From Deroplatys truncata (taxonomy: Eukaryota > Arthropoda > Insecta > Mantodea > Mantidae): a stretch of DNA of 64,000 bases. Under the pieces are notes generated by a model. That model did no database searches. It had not been told where the DNA came from and worked only from the letters and a program-made list of their open reading frames with translations. The position numbers and the translations under genes were made by a program. The stretch lies in assembly GCA_030765065.1 (NCBI GenBank), contig CM060977.1, positions 160,961,052 through 161,025,051 of the forward strand. Reading direction: 5' to 3'. Positions 45,668-57,623 of this stretch are shown piece after piece (position 1 is the stretch's first letter; each line of letters begins with the position of its first letter).

Positions 45668-46566
45668 TGAATTCTTAAAGATATCAGTTGCAGATTTACA
45701 AGAAAATCCTCTACCTTCAAATGGACCTTGACATGAAAAAATGTGTTTGTTTCTTTGTACTCCCTAAAATGATTTCTATTAAAATATCATATACTTAGGA
45801 TATTTATAAATTAAATAACCCGAAAACTTTGTAAATAGCCTGCAAAAGGTTCTTAATTTCTTTGTGGCATTAGCCGTTTCAGAAATATACATGTCAATGC
45901 TTTTATGTAATGTGGTATTTATGAAGGACCTTTGGAAATACCCTTTAATTTGAGAACATTTCTAGGTAAACATTTATCGTCAATAACGTAAAGTGCATGG
46001 GAGAATCACATGTTAATCTTCTTCTGCTGCACTCCAGGAAAAAGGCAGAGCTGCCTGTTGCGGCTTCAAAAGGTGCTTAATTGTTGTCCATTCGGCTCAT
46101 TTTTATGAAGCTTTTTACTACCAAAATTTTGCTTCATATAGTCGCATCCCTATGCAAGGACAGTCTGGTAGTGCATTGCCACCTTACTGCTTCCAGACTT
46201 GCAAGATTTTTAATTGAGGTTTTCTCCCCTAGGGAAGCTGTCTTCACTAAGCTATCGAACCTCTTTTGTCTATCTTCACCCTCAACCCCGAGCAGGGACC
46301 CTTCATAATTAAAACCCCTGGAGAAAGGGTGTCCCAGCATGTTAAATCCTCTAGGAACTGGGCTCCTTGTTGGTCCACGGGTCCTTATTAGTTCCTTATT
46401 CTACTCCGTCATACCTTAAGGGATCCCTCATCCACCCCGAGGGACAGACTCGATAGGGGTTACAAGGTCCCAAACGGGACTTTTTAATAAATAGTGAACT
46501 ATATAAAGAATATACTATGTGAATTTACAATGGGCAGACAAAGGCGTGTGAATGTTGCACATCAGA
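45668..46566 (-). repeat. decayed HX-B remnants around unassigned sequence
   Basis: 45680-45905 resembles reverse-strand HX-B (TTTGTGGCATTAGCCGTTTC and flanking text), and 46530-46566 ends with an HX-like 5' terminus (GTTGCACATCAGATT). 46240-46500 is a C/G-richer block with no match elsewhere in the window. Confidence 0.4.
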
Positions 46567-46671
46567 TTTGTTTAGATATTGTGGCATATTAAGTTTATTG
46601 TCATTACCAGACACACTGTTGTGCTGTATTGTAACTACCAGACGTAGCATTATTGGGTCTCCTTAGTTATA

Positions 46672-49074
46672 CAGTAAACCCTTGTTTAACCGAATTACAA
46701 GGGACTGAAAAATAGCCAATTCGGTTTGAATTAAGGAGGTTTTGTAAAAAATAGCCCCGTATTTTCTGAAATGGTAAAATACGACTGTTGAGTTCACTTT
46801 CTCTCTTGTTATGCGTATCAACGAATGAGGGTGTTCCATTTTTATGATCTCTAAGTAAAAGTAGAAATAACTCCTGTATATGGTATATCTGGCATTTGTT
46901 TAATTGAGAAAGCATACAGTCAAATGCTTGTCGTAATATTTTTTAAAACAATACTCTTTGGAACAATATTGTGCTCATTGAATTTGTGAGTCTATAATAC
47001 AACAAACAATAATCTTAAGAAACGCTTAAAATATACCGTTCTTTTAACACTAAGGTTTAATCGGAACACATGTTTTAGTTATAACCCTTATCCATTACAC
47101 ATTTTAGTTCTATAATTTGAAAAAAAAAATATCATTTGCGGATCGTTGTTTGGCGGACCGTTGGGCGTAATATTAAGGCACACACTGAAGATACCACAAC
47201 CAGGGTAGCCTGAAATGCCATAGAGACATCAGAAGTGGCAGCAAATCTCTCGAGAACAGAAATTGCAGCTGCAACTTCAGCATGCGTGTCATATCTTCAT
47301 GTTCCTCCTCAGAAGATGACAGTAAAGAATTATCATTCTCTTCTGCATCAGCAGCAGATGATAGGTTCTTCACCAGCACAAATGTTGTTGTCCACTACGT
47401 TCATTCTTCCATAATGACGGTACAAGAGGGCACCAACCGTGTGTAAGCGTGTAGAAGAGCATTATCAGAATCCCAATTGTAACCACATTATAAGTTCAGA
47501 TGTGGATCATCGCTCTCCTGTTCAGTTTCAACGGCGTTATCAGTTGCTGTCCAGGCCTTCTTAAAACAGTTAGTTATGGTGTCTGTTGTAACTTCATCCC
47601 AAGCAGCAGATATGCTGCGAATAGCTTGCAGTACATTCTAATGTGGAGCTGTTTCTTGTAGTTCATTGTACTGGTGGCAGCCTTAATAGTCGGCGCCTGT
47701 AATTACACTTCATTGAGGCGATTATTCCTTGATCCAAACGTTGCAGACAGCTCGTGGTGTTAGCTAGTAAGAAGACAACTTCTATGTTCGGAAGTTCCAG
47801 GTCATCGAACTAATGTGCCGAAGCAGTGATCCAAAGTTAGCAAAATGTTCCTCTTTCTCGCAGTCATTTGTTGTTGAATCTTCAAGAGATTTGGTCATTC
47901 AAGCTTTAATGTGGTTCTTGTACTGACTTGCCAGATTGAATAGGTTGACATTTTTAAAACAACGTGGATTTTTATATTTTTCAATCACTAACAGTTTGAG
48001 CTTCTCAGAACTATCTGAATTACAACACAACACCACCATCAGTCTCTCCTTGCTGTGTTTTCCTCCATGGCATTTTCCACCCTTGACACGTAGTGTTTTT
48101 TCAGGCATCAAGTTATAGAAAACAGCTGCTTCACTCATATTAAACATGATGATGAGAGAGCTTAGAAACTCATCTTCCTCGTGTACTCTATGTGCCTCCC
48201 CACAGACACTGACAGCACTGATTTTATGCCTCTTCTGATAACGCCATAGCCATCCCTCAGAGACACTAACTCAGAAATTCGTTCTTTCTTGGGGATTTTC
48301 CGAGCCTTTTTTTTTTTTTTTTGAAGCATGGGACCGGACAGTGGAATTTGCTGATAACGCATGTGTTGGAACCATTTTAACAGTGAATTCTCCAACTCTT
48401 CATCTTTCACTGGTCTCATGCGCTTCCTATTGCCACTAAATGAATAGCTTAACAGACTTGCCTCTATTTTCTGTTTTGATCTTATAATCAATGAGAGAGT
48501 ACACTTCGGAATCTGAAAATGTTCTGCAACCTGTGTTTTGGTCTTCTCTCTACTATCGACCATATGTAAAGTTTACTATGTTTTTGTTTCAGCGTGAGAA
48601 CATTATGAGCACGTTTCTCTTTCGGCGGCATAGGGAGTGATGGAGCGAAAGAGGGGGGGGCATTCACTGTTCACAAGCAGAGACAAACAGCTCTCTGGAT
48701 TGTTGCGAGTCGCGCGTCATGTGCCTACTGCTGAATAACCCCCTCTTACCCGCCTTTGTATCATATGCTGTGGAAGTGATACATAAGCAGCAAGTAATCA
48801 CTCGGACCATTGTTGAGAAATTAGAGTAAGTAATGAGAAAAATTATGTGAAATGCTTAATGGATAATACCGTTTTGCACAGCACAACATACATATTCGGT
48901 TTAAACGAAGAAAAACCTATGGAATATGTAATGAAGGGACCAAATTTTAGTTCGTAGTACGAATTATCCGAAATTCGGTTTAACCGGTAGATTCTTCCAT
49001 GCAGGGACCGAGCAGCTACTACGGATTAACCGAGTTTTCGGTTTATTCGATTTCGAATTAGCGAGGGTCTACTG
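46672..49074 (-). mobile_element. pogo/Tigger-type DNA transposon, full length
   Basis: A 2403-bp element flanked by TA (46670-46671 and 49075-49076). The terminal inverted repeats start CAGTAAACCCTTG and, at the other end read as complement, CAGTAGACCCTCGCTAATTC, close to the known Tigger terminus. Further inverted similarity extends inward as the 'TTCGGTTTAACC' words. Interior carries a reverse-strand transposase pseudogene. The length is typical for autonomous Tigger elements. Confidence 0.94.
47170..48631 (-). pseudogene. Tigger (CENP-B/jerky-like) transposase pseudogene
   Basis: Starts at the ATG complementary to 48629-48631 (MPPKEKRAHNVLTLKQKHS), then a frameshift at about 48565 to VDSREKTKTQVAEHFQIPKC, the pipsqueak-type helix-turn-helix, and MRPVKDEELENSLLKWFQ, the CENP-B-type DNA-binding domain (to about 48162). 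The DDE nuclease domain follows in another frame (48147-47899): MSEAAVFYNLMPEKTL, CHGGKHSKERLMVVLCCNSD, KYKNPRCFKNVN. In Tigger the first catalytic block is (A)DET; here Ser-Glu-Ala replaces it, so the first Asp is lost. The remainder to 47170 is broken, and an acidic C-terminal piece is seen at 47379-47173. Non-functional. Confidence 0.92.
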
Positions 49075-49076
49075 TA

Positions 49077-50078
49077 TTTCGGTTTGACGGTCTTTCCTTT
49101 TGGCGCGAACCACGCCAAAGGAAAAGAGATCTGTTTGAAATTGCCTGGTATGACGCCAGCCCTGTCTGGCTTTGGCTAGGCACGGTTGGTGGGGGCAAGA
49201 TAGCGTCACTCGAGAGTAAGAAGTCGTTGGAACCAGTGGCCGGTCTGCGGTCTGTAGCATCTCCCTTCACCCTGTTTCCTTTGTTAATTATGTAGAGAAG
49301 CCAAACGTTTTTGTGAATAAACCCCAGGTAATATGTGTTACGTAATCTGTCAATGTAATATAAAAACCCAGGCCTTCCCCTTAAAATTACACTCCAAGGT
49401 CCCGGTGTTTTTGTTGTCAGCGAGTTGTGCCCCATGTGCATGTTGGGGTGACATAAATTAATCATTTTCTGGTAACCTTTTCGGCCTTCACCCCAACTTG
49501 TAATAACATTGTGTCCCGATTTCCATACAGAATGCATCTGCCCATTTTACATCGAATACTGTACTTCAGGTAAATTTAATATTTGTAGCACGTTTGTGTC
49601 ATCATCCCATCCATTGGTTCACTAAATTGGCACCCACTTGCACTCAATTGGTTCCAGCTGGAATTGCACGCTGCACGGTTCTTGAAACAATTTAATAAAT
49701 GTTTTTCACATGTGCAGAGAATATGAAAAGCAGCTGCTGCCAGTATTTTAACACTTCTTTGATCTAGACAAAGATCAGAAAAGTGTTTCACGAGTTTTGG
49801 ACATCTTCCACTCTTCCCCTCTGGTAGACAGTCTGCCTAATTTCCCATTATACTATTTTATACGCTGCTAAATGAAAAAATGTAGACTCTTTTAACTCGG
49901 GGAACGAAGACATTTTCGCCATGCCTAAATTTGAGAGCGCTAATTTGTGTGTTGTTTCTAAAGAAATCAACAAGGTTATTGTTGCCAAAGTAATTATCAT
50001 ACATTTTCATGTATGGTAATTTGCCTGATTTGATCTTCGGGTCACAAATCCTTGAATTTACGCTAGCAAGATGTACCA
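49077..50078. other. no recognisable feature
   Basis: About 1 kb. A 159-codon reverse-strand frame (49537-49058) runs into the transposon terminus, has no recognisable domain and unremarkable composition; I do not support it. Confidence 0.45.
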
Positions 50079-50816
50079 TGAAGTAGAATAGTATCTTTAC
50101 GTTATTTGCCCACATTTTGGGCGCCAATTTGAAGTAATTGTTTATTTGTTATATTGTAGGCTTACACAAATTATAATTTTACTTCACTCCTTTTATTAAC
50201 ACTTGATACGATTTAAATAACACTTCACTGATATAGAGCTGTGAGATTCTTTTATTAATTACTTGTACTTTTTAACATGTAAACTTATTGTTTTCGTCTC
50301 GCACGAATACGTATTAAATCTCTAGAGGACGCATCTCGCATCCGGTTACAAACACTGTCTGCAGGCAACTGAATTGATTTCAACCGCCTAAGCTTGTAAA
50401 TTTCTGTGTTTCAAGTCTCTGATTGGCTATTCCTAATCCAATAGAATACCTTCATTTAACTAAAGCTTTTTCTGGTTGTTGATTGGCTATTTTTTATAAA
50501 CTGTCACTAAAATTACATTATTGCTTCCAAGAATCACAAGTAGTATTGTTAAACTTTCAAATCCATTATTCCTCAAGGTTACCTCATTGTTAGCAACTTT
50601 CAACCTATTATTCTCACAGCTCCTACATTATTAAATTACGTAATACATTCACATAACATTATTACACATGGATACAATAATACAAGCATATGCAATGACT
50701 GTTACATACATTTTACAAATTATTACATACACATATTGCTTCAAGGCGGGCTATTATTGAATTTACATATTATATAATTAGACTGAAATTATTTAAGTGT
50801 TAAAAATACTGCCTCA
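50079..50816 (-). mobile_element. solo LTR, LTR family B, internally deleted
   Basis: 738 bp, TG...CA, flanked by ACCA (50075-50078) and ACTA (50817-50820), a target duplication with one mismatch. Reverse orientation. Relative to the copies at 7.8 and 27.9 kb about 230 bp is deleted (at about 50145). Confidence 0.85.
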
Positions 50817-51059
50817 ACTAAATTATTTTGGAAATATCTTAACTAAAAGTGTAACAAAACATTAGCAATTCCTATAGGTATAAATATTTATTTCTTAGGA
50901 ATTGTGGCGTATAAATTGGAATTTTTATTACAAGAAATATAAATTATTCCTATTTTAAAGTATATATCAAACAAGCTAAAGCAAATACAAATCTCTGTTA
51001 AAATCTCAGAAATATAAAAGACGCAAAACCTTCTAAAATTCACTATTAGTAACTGTGGA

Positions 51060-52806
51060 CAGCATAACTCAAAAACGAAAAGTTGGATAAATACCAAAAT
51101 TGATATTTAGGTTCAGTAAAAATACTTTATATTAAATATAACTACATGAAAAATAAAATTTGTATCTAGAATTTCCTGGGAACAACCTGTGGAGTCCACT
51201 TCATTCGGAAGAAATTTTGTATAATCTTATATAACTGGTAAACGTTAAGCGTGTAGCGTTTTGTGCGCTACTTTGTTGTGTTACTCTTACCTCGCCGTCG
51301 TTCTCGTCTCTGCGTCGTTGTAGGCGATATCTTCAGGACTCGAGATCGCCGATATCAGTCAGGAAGCACTTATGGACGTCGCATCTCAGGGTCAACTGTC
51401 GGCGAATCGGTCTGAAATTCCCTACTGTTATTGTCAGGGTAGGATTGCGGGAGAGGTGACACTAGGATATTATTCTTGAAGAAAACGTCTTCACTTCCTC
51501 ACTAAAACGCGTATTTCTGCCAGAAAACCTGCAAGATTCTTGTTCTTTTTCTACCCCGTACGGTTCTTATATAAGAATCTTTTCACCCTTTGGTCCACTA
51601 ACGTTTTGCTCCAGCTAATTATTTATCATTTACGGCGCTCTATCACCGTTCTTTTGATTCCCGCAAACTTGAATTCATTACTTGCGGCGTGTTAAGTTAT
51701 TTATTATCTTGGATAAAATAATTTCAACGTCAATCTTACACGCTGTATAATTATTCCACACGCATTACTTTATGATTGCATTGTGGTACGGCATTTCGTA
51801 AATTTTGGAACTTTTATCCTTTTCTTTTCTTTTTGACTCAACGTGATGCGTGTTACCGGAGAATCATGGCAGACTGTCCCAAAACCACGCTCGCATTCAC
51901 ATATCTCAACGACTGCTCTCCTTCAAATTATGTACATCTCACTGCGTCTTTCTATGTTTCTATTGGTTCTCGCACTTATTCTCTACGCTTATTGGTTTGC
52001 CTTGGTTGAAAAGTTAAAGCTTAACTGTAGGAAATGTCCGTTGCCAATAGTGTCTGTTTACTTTAAAACTTGCCTCATACCCACAAAGTACAAAAGGAGG
52101 TTTCAATTTTAATGGCCCCACGCTCGGAAAGCATAATGAACAGTCTAAAACAAAGCTGCTCTTATTGTTGCCTATATCTTGCAGTTTTTCTCGTGCAATT
52201 ACGCCTTTATTTATTTTACAATGTTATGGAAACTTAAAATATATTTACAGCTTATGAAGAGCTTTGGATTGATACAATTTTTAATCCTATGGCTGTAAAG
52301 TTATGAAAATTTATTAAATTGAATATTAATTAATTATTAATAGTTATTAAAATATAATTACTATGGAGTTCCTTTTTATGTGTTCTTAATCGGCAGAAAT
52401 ATCGCTATAAGCAATAGACCAAAACGAACTATGCAAGAAATGTAGATCTCTCTAAAACACACAATTTCTTAAATTTGGTTTTGTGGCATAAGCCATTTCA
52501 GAGATATCCGTTATTAAAGTTTCAAATTGTTCATTACTTGGTCATTTTCTCTGTCTTGTCAACATTCAGTTGTTTCTCGCGATTGCATGGAAACAGTATG
52601 GAATTTTAAGTCCACGTATAGCATCCAGATCTTAAACATTTGACTATCGCTATTCTCTCTGTATGTATAACGAAATGTGTAATGAGCTATTATAATATTT
52701 CTTAGATTAATTAAGTAGATAGAAAAATAAGCTTTAGTAAGAATAGTATACTCACAAACAAATGTTAGGGGGTAGAGAAGATCATGTGAAGTATCACATC
52801 AGATCT
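51060..52806 (-). repeat. HX-B repeat, split by an unidentified insertion
   Basis: Reverse-strand HX-B: 51060-51253 and 52414-52806 are collinear with 31.66-32.70 kb. The left part starts in the middle (CAGCATAACTCAAAAACGAA) and the right part ends at the HX 5' terminus. Confidence 0.8.
51254..52408. mobile_element. unidentified ~1.16-kb insertion
   Basis: Interrupts HX-B at a site that reads TTAAGCGATAGAC in other copies (complement at 17.75 kb). The word TAAGC precedes (51249-51253) and follows (52409-52413) the insert, and its ends carry the short inverted words TAGCG/CGCTA, perhaps within an 8-bp duplication TAAGCGTG/TAAGCAAT. The first 500 bp are less AT-rich than the AT-rich second half. 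No coding capacity recognised. It might be a non-autonomous hAT-like transposon; unproven. Confidence 0.5.
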
Positions 52807-52960
52807 TTTTATTTATGCTGTTCACAGGCACACACATGAACATTTTTCTAAAAATGCTTTTTTCATTCAGGGGGCCTTAAAACATGCGAAATCTCGGTAT
52901 CGAATTTTTGGGTGGAATGCAATACCTTCTCTACGTACTATGTATGTGGTAGAGAAAATA
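52807..52960 (+). repeat. HX repeat, 3' end fragment
   Basis: Forward-strand HX from TATGCTGTTCACAGGCACAC through the ATTTTTGGGTGGAATGCAAT segment to GTAGAGAAAATAAAA. It abuts the reverse-strand HX-B 5' end. Confidence 0.8.
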
Positions 52961-53313
52961 AAATGTATTTATTCCACGTTCTTCTTTGAAGAATCTGAAT
53001 GGAAAATTAATTTTGAAATAGGTCCTACAAAACAACTGTTTACAGTTCTCACATTATACAAAATTCATTGCAAACAAGGAGGACTTCACGGCCTATGGCA
53101 CGACATAAAGATAAGGGCAATAGCAACTGACTGCAAGCATTGATTATAATGCGCGAGTTGGAAAACTGACTTGTCCCATCCGCATTTTGGGACATGAACT
53201 CATAACTGTAATTATACATATACTCCTCCACGCGCAAGCAACTCTTTCCAGATTGACCAATAAATAGGAGTGTGATAGTTTTTCCCAATAATCCGAGTAA
53301 AGAATGTAAAAAA
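52961..53313. other. no recognisable feature
   Basis: About 350 bp with no supported gene or repeat. Confidence 0.5.
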
Positions 53314-54169
53314 TCTGACGTGATACATACGCATGACTTTCTCTACTCTTGTACAAACTATTTTTACAGATGCTTATTCTCCATATGCTTCATGTTAATC
53401 GAGATGTTAATCTTATTGCTAATTTTCTTGTAGATGCAAGGGGAATTGGTAGGCTTTAAGCGTTAGTCAAATATTTTAAGAGCTGGTTGCTATGTGGAGC
53501 ATTCCATTCTCTTTGCATGTCCAGCACATAAAAAATGAATAACGAATTCCCATTTGAGAAAAAGTATTGGAAAATTTAAGGGAATAACAAGCAATATCTC
53601 GAAAATGGTTAACTCGACATAAAAAATGTATATGACATAAATTGTGCATTTTAACGTGATCTACATTTTTTGTGTAGTAAAATTTTGTCTATCTCTTATG
53701 GTTTACCAGTTATGCAAAAGTCGTTCACAATGAAGAACACTTTTGGAGACATTCCCAGAAAATTCGAGATATGCACTTCATTTGTCATGAAAATATCTTA
53801 AACATGTGATATTTTAATCAAAATCGTTAGAGACATTTTTGAGAAAATTAAAATTTTCGAAAAATGTTCCATGTAAAGGGTAGTCTGGGGTGGGGGGATT
53901 TTCTTGAAAACCTTTGTGTCGCATCTCTGGTAGATACTGAACGTAAATACCAAGTTTGGTGTTTATCCGACTGTTCGTTTCTGAGTTATGCTGTTCACAG
54001 ACAGACAGACACACACACACACAGCCACACACAAGGACATGTTTCCAAAAATGCTTTTTTTGGATTCAGGGGTCTCAAAACATGTATTTCCGGTGAAATC
54101 TCGGTATCGAATTTGTGGGTGGAATACAATACTTCCCCTACTTACTATATGTAGTAGAGAAAGTAAAAA
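53314..54169 (+). repeat. HX-A repeat, full length
   Basis: Complete 856-bp copy with both ends, subterminal inverted repeats, (CA)n microsatellite at 54000-54034 and 3' palindrome. Flanks carry A runs on both sides. Confidence 0.93.
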
Positions 54170-55169
54170 TGCCCTAAAGATTGTTAGTTTTATTTATTAC
54201 TACCTAAGCCATAACCCAGTTATATATGTATGCAAAAAGCTGAAGGATACTCAGTATAAGGAATTCCCCTACTTGGTATAGGTAGGAACAACTTGCAACA
54301 AAAAACGAGAATACCTCTTTTCCTATTTTATTTCTCCCATTTTAACTTTTTTCCAATAATATAGATGTTTCTGTCACATAGTAATTGCTTGGTAATTGTG
54401 ACTAGCTTCTTGTGTAACATAGTACTTGGTATATTATTACACGACTTTATCTATTTATTCGAAAAATGGAGTTATTTACCATTCTACCTTGCGGCAAATA
54501 TTACATGATTAAACGTAATACAATATATATTGACTCTGTTACAATTTACATTATAGATAATCACTGTACAGGCAGCGTTTGGATCTTGCTTTCCCCCAAC
54601 GTAAAAAAATTTATTTCATATAGGAGAACGTTACAGCCATCTCTTCCTGTCTGCTTCGCCCAGCCTACCTGGCGCTTCAAGTTAATTAATTTTGGAAGGT
54701 TACTCACCAAAGCTGTTGATTAGAAAATTTTGAATAGTCCAAAAAAATAGATCACCTTGACTCACATTTCGTATTTGCGTGCTACCGGTAGGCGTGTCTG
54801 TCAGAGTCTCCTCGTCTTATTACTCGTGCCAAGTCACCCAAGCTAGGAGAAGGTGAATAGTTCTGATTTCCTCCGTTGTAGTGCTGCCGCCGCCTCACTA
54901 TTGGCGACTTTATTCGCCAATGGCATACTCCGATGACGCCCAACCCGCGCCGTCTTGAATATGCCATTCTGATACTATAGACGTAATTCAAACTTGCAGA
55001 AGGGAAGAAAATGGCACAAGATAGAAATTGACATAACATAACAATGGACTAATATGTATTTTCATAATGTGGGACCCATGATAAGGATTACTGCCCACGT
55101 TAGCATTGCTTATGTTGTAACAGCTAAAAGGTGAAATTCCATCAGAATCTAAATAGTAATAATAATACA

Positions 55170-55170
<1 letters not shown>
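54170..55170. other. no recognisable feature
   Basis: 1 kb. The frame at 54466-54723 (85 codons) has no recognisable domain. 54780-54960 is locally GC-richer. Nothing supported. Confidence 0.45.

Positions 55171-55205
<35 letters not shown>
55171..55205. repeat. (TAA)n microsatellite
   Basis: About 11 TAA/ATA units directly upstream of a LINE tail. Confidence 0.9.
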
Positions 55206-55207
<2 letters not shown>

Positions 55208-55788
55208 GACTATATGAAGTGGATTGGTTAAGTAAAAGTGATTTAAAATGGCAGGAATTACACAAGAAGATATCCTAAACAGAGATATTTTTGGAATCAA
55301 AGTGCATAAGTGACAACTTGACCAATAGGACAAACCGTTAAAAGCTAATGGAACAACATGGACAGACGAGAGAAAGAAAGCCCACAGTCAAAGGAGGACA
55401 GAACTATGGATTCAAAGGATGACACAGTATTTTATATCACAACACTGTGAATGCCAGAGTGATTGTAGTGTAAATTAACATTATTGTATGACAATGATTT
55501 GAGATGTTTGTTAATTATAAGCATTGCTAGGAAATAAGTCTACACGGCCTCACTGAAACTGACAATAGGAGCGGGTAACAATGAGGGGGGTGAGTTGTTT
55601 ATTAATTAGAAGAGACAAACAAATGACGTCAGAGTAGCGTGCCTTTCTTTAGAAATGGAGGGAATATTTTCCCTAGAGCATATGTGTTCGTAATTTCGAT
55701 TGGATATAAAAATAGACGCTAATGTTGGCGCGCTTTATTAACCAATAGCATCTCTGTTATAATGTTTACGCATATCGGTGTGAGGGAG

Positions 55789-55823
55789 TATAAATTCCGT
55801 GCCAGAGACGGGTAACGCGCAGT
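55789..55823 (+). promoter_or_regulatory. LTR family A core promoter
   Basis: TATAAATT at 55789 followed about 30 bp later by GCGCAGTTCTA (initiator-like CAGT at 55820). The same arrangement is present, inverted, in the second family A LTR near 59.97-60.00 kb, so it is conserved in the family. Confidence 0.65.
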
Positions 55824-55945
55824 TCTACAAAAACATTCACAAGTTACACGTCGCCCAGTTCAACAGAATCATTCACGCGTTACACGTCGCCTAGTTCAAC
55901 AGAATCATTCAAGGGTTACACGTCGCGCAATTCTATAGAATCTCT
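55820..55945 (+). repeat. 36-bp tandem repeats inside LTR A
   Basis: Units start at 55820, 55856, 55892 and (partial) 55928. Each reads roughly CAGTTCAACAGAATCATTCA plus GTTACACGTCGCC. They start at the predicted transcription start. The second LTR A also carries about 3.5 units. Confidence 0.85.
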
Positions 55946-56636
55946 CGCGTCGTAAAGTTAGTTAAAAGATGTGAAATACTAGAATTAATAATAAGTGGCA
56001 AATAAGTGATTATAGTTACATTCGAAAATATAACAGTTTCAGTCGGGCGTGTATCAAGAGTAATTATGTGATATGAATAAATTGTGATGTCAATAAAAGT
56101 GTAAAAACAAATTCTTTTATCAGTGTTATCTTTTAGTAACAACTCCTTTCCATTTACACACCCTGTTTAAGAGATTTGCTCGACTGGGTAATAATAGCTA
56201 GCCGGAGGACAAAGAACCCAAAATTAAAAATAGTAAAACAATAAAAGGCGCTCAGCAAATAAGATAACACGAAGTAACCGCGACAAGGAATACAAAGAAA
56301 CGTCTATAAGCACTTTGCATGGTCCTACATGATCTTATTCACAACAAAATAAATAAATAATAATAATGAATGTCCTTATAAATTCTATCTGTACGCCACT
56401 GATAACACTATAGTTTCTTTGCCATAGTTAGGCAACCATATGTGTGCGGCCGAGCTAAACGGCCGAAATTAAACTGAGAATAAGAAATTGGACTGTCAAA
56501 AGTTGTGAGTGAACTTTATATACCATTAAAATCTGTTATGTTAACTGATGGAATGGTTTTGAAGTGCAATAAAGCGGTATGATCTAAGGGTTATGCAATG
56601 CAGAATTTCTTTTCGTTGAGAGCACATTCCTCTATT

Positions 56637-56757
56637 CATTGTAAGTAGCTACATACGTACATAGTAGGTAGAAAAGGTATTGCATTCCTCCAAAAATTCA
56701 ATAATAAGATTTCACCGAAAATACATGTTTTGAGAACCCCTGAATCCAAATAAGGCA
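56637..56757 (-). repeat. HX repeat, 3' end fragment
   Basis: Reverse-strand HX 3' terminal ~120 bp (palindrome scrap, then ATTTCACCGAAAATACATG) joined directly to the 3' end of a full reverse-strand HX copy. Confidence 0.8.
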
Positions 56758-57623
56758 TTTTTATTTTCTCTACTACGTACAGTAAATAGGGAAGTCTTGT
56801 ATTCCACCCAAAATTCGATCCCGAGATTTCACCGGAAATGTATGTTTTGAGACCCCTGAATCTAAAAAATGCATTTTTGGAAACATGCCCGTGTGTGTGT
56901 GTCTGTGTGTGCGTGTCTTTCTGTCTGTTTGTGAACAGCATAACTCATAAACGAACAGTCGGATAAACACCACACTTGATATTTAGGTTCAGTCTCTTCC
57001 AGAGATGCGACACGAAGGTTTTCAAGAAAATCCCCCCACCCCAAATTACCCTTTACATGGAACATTTTTCGAACATTTTAATTTTCTCAAATCGGCTCTA
57101 ACGATTTTGATTAACATATCATATGTTTAAGATATTTTCATGACAAATGAAATGTATATCTCGAATTTTCTGAGAATGACTCCAAAAGTATTCTTCATTG
57201 TGAACGACTTTTGCATAACTGGTAAACCATAAGGGATAGACAAACCTTTACTACACACGAAATGTAGATCGCGTTAAAATACATAATTTATGTCATATAC
57301 ATTTTTTTTGTTGAGTGAACCGTTTTCGAGATATTGCTTGTTATTCCCTTAAATTTTCCAATACTTATACTTTTTCTCAAATTCGTTATTCATTTTTTTA
57401 TGTCCTGGACATCCAAAGAGAATGGAATGCGCCACATAGCAACCAGCGCTTAAAATATTTGACTATCGCTCAAAACCTACCATATTCCCGTTGCATCTAC
57501 AAGAAAATTAGCAATAAGATTGACATCTTGATATCTCGTTTATCATGAAGCATATGGAGAATAAGCATTTGTAAAAATAGTTTGTACAAGAGTAGAGAAA
57601 GTTATATGAGTGTAACACATCGG
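56758..57623 (-). repeat. HX-A repeat, full length
   Basis: Complete reverse-strand copy with microsatellite at 56890-56932 and both termini. With the preceding fragment it forms a second head-to-tail HX junction. Confidence 0.92.

Larger units (their letters stand above)
55420..56285 (+). mobile_element. solo LTR, LTR family A
   Basis: 866 bp, TG (55420) to CA (56285), flanked by AGGA on both sides (55416-55419, 56286-56289). Contains CCAAT (about 55740), a TATA box, a likely initiator, 3.5 tandem 36-bp units and AATAAA signals at 56076 and 56092, the full set expected of a retrotransposon LTR (U3-R-U5). The empty site is preserved at 25.7 kb. No internal region. Confidence 0.92.
55206..56362 (+). 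mobile_element. LINE 3' tail split by a solo LTR
   Basis: 55206-55419 plus 56286-56362 equals, in order, the LINE tail found uninterrupted on the reverse strand at 25.67-25.89 kb. It encodes a degenerate reverse-transcriptase C-terminus (ITQEDILNRDIFGIKVHK, then TTWTDERKKAHSQR), followed by ATTCAAAGGA, the inserted LTR, then GCACTTTGCATGGTCCTACA and an (AATAAATAAT)-type tail at 56341-56362. Confidence 0.8.

Noticed and set aside
49058-49537. 159-codon reverse-strand ORF
   Set aside because: It runs into the Tigger terminus, has no recognisable domain and no exon signals.
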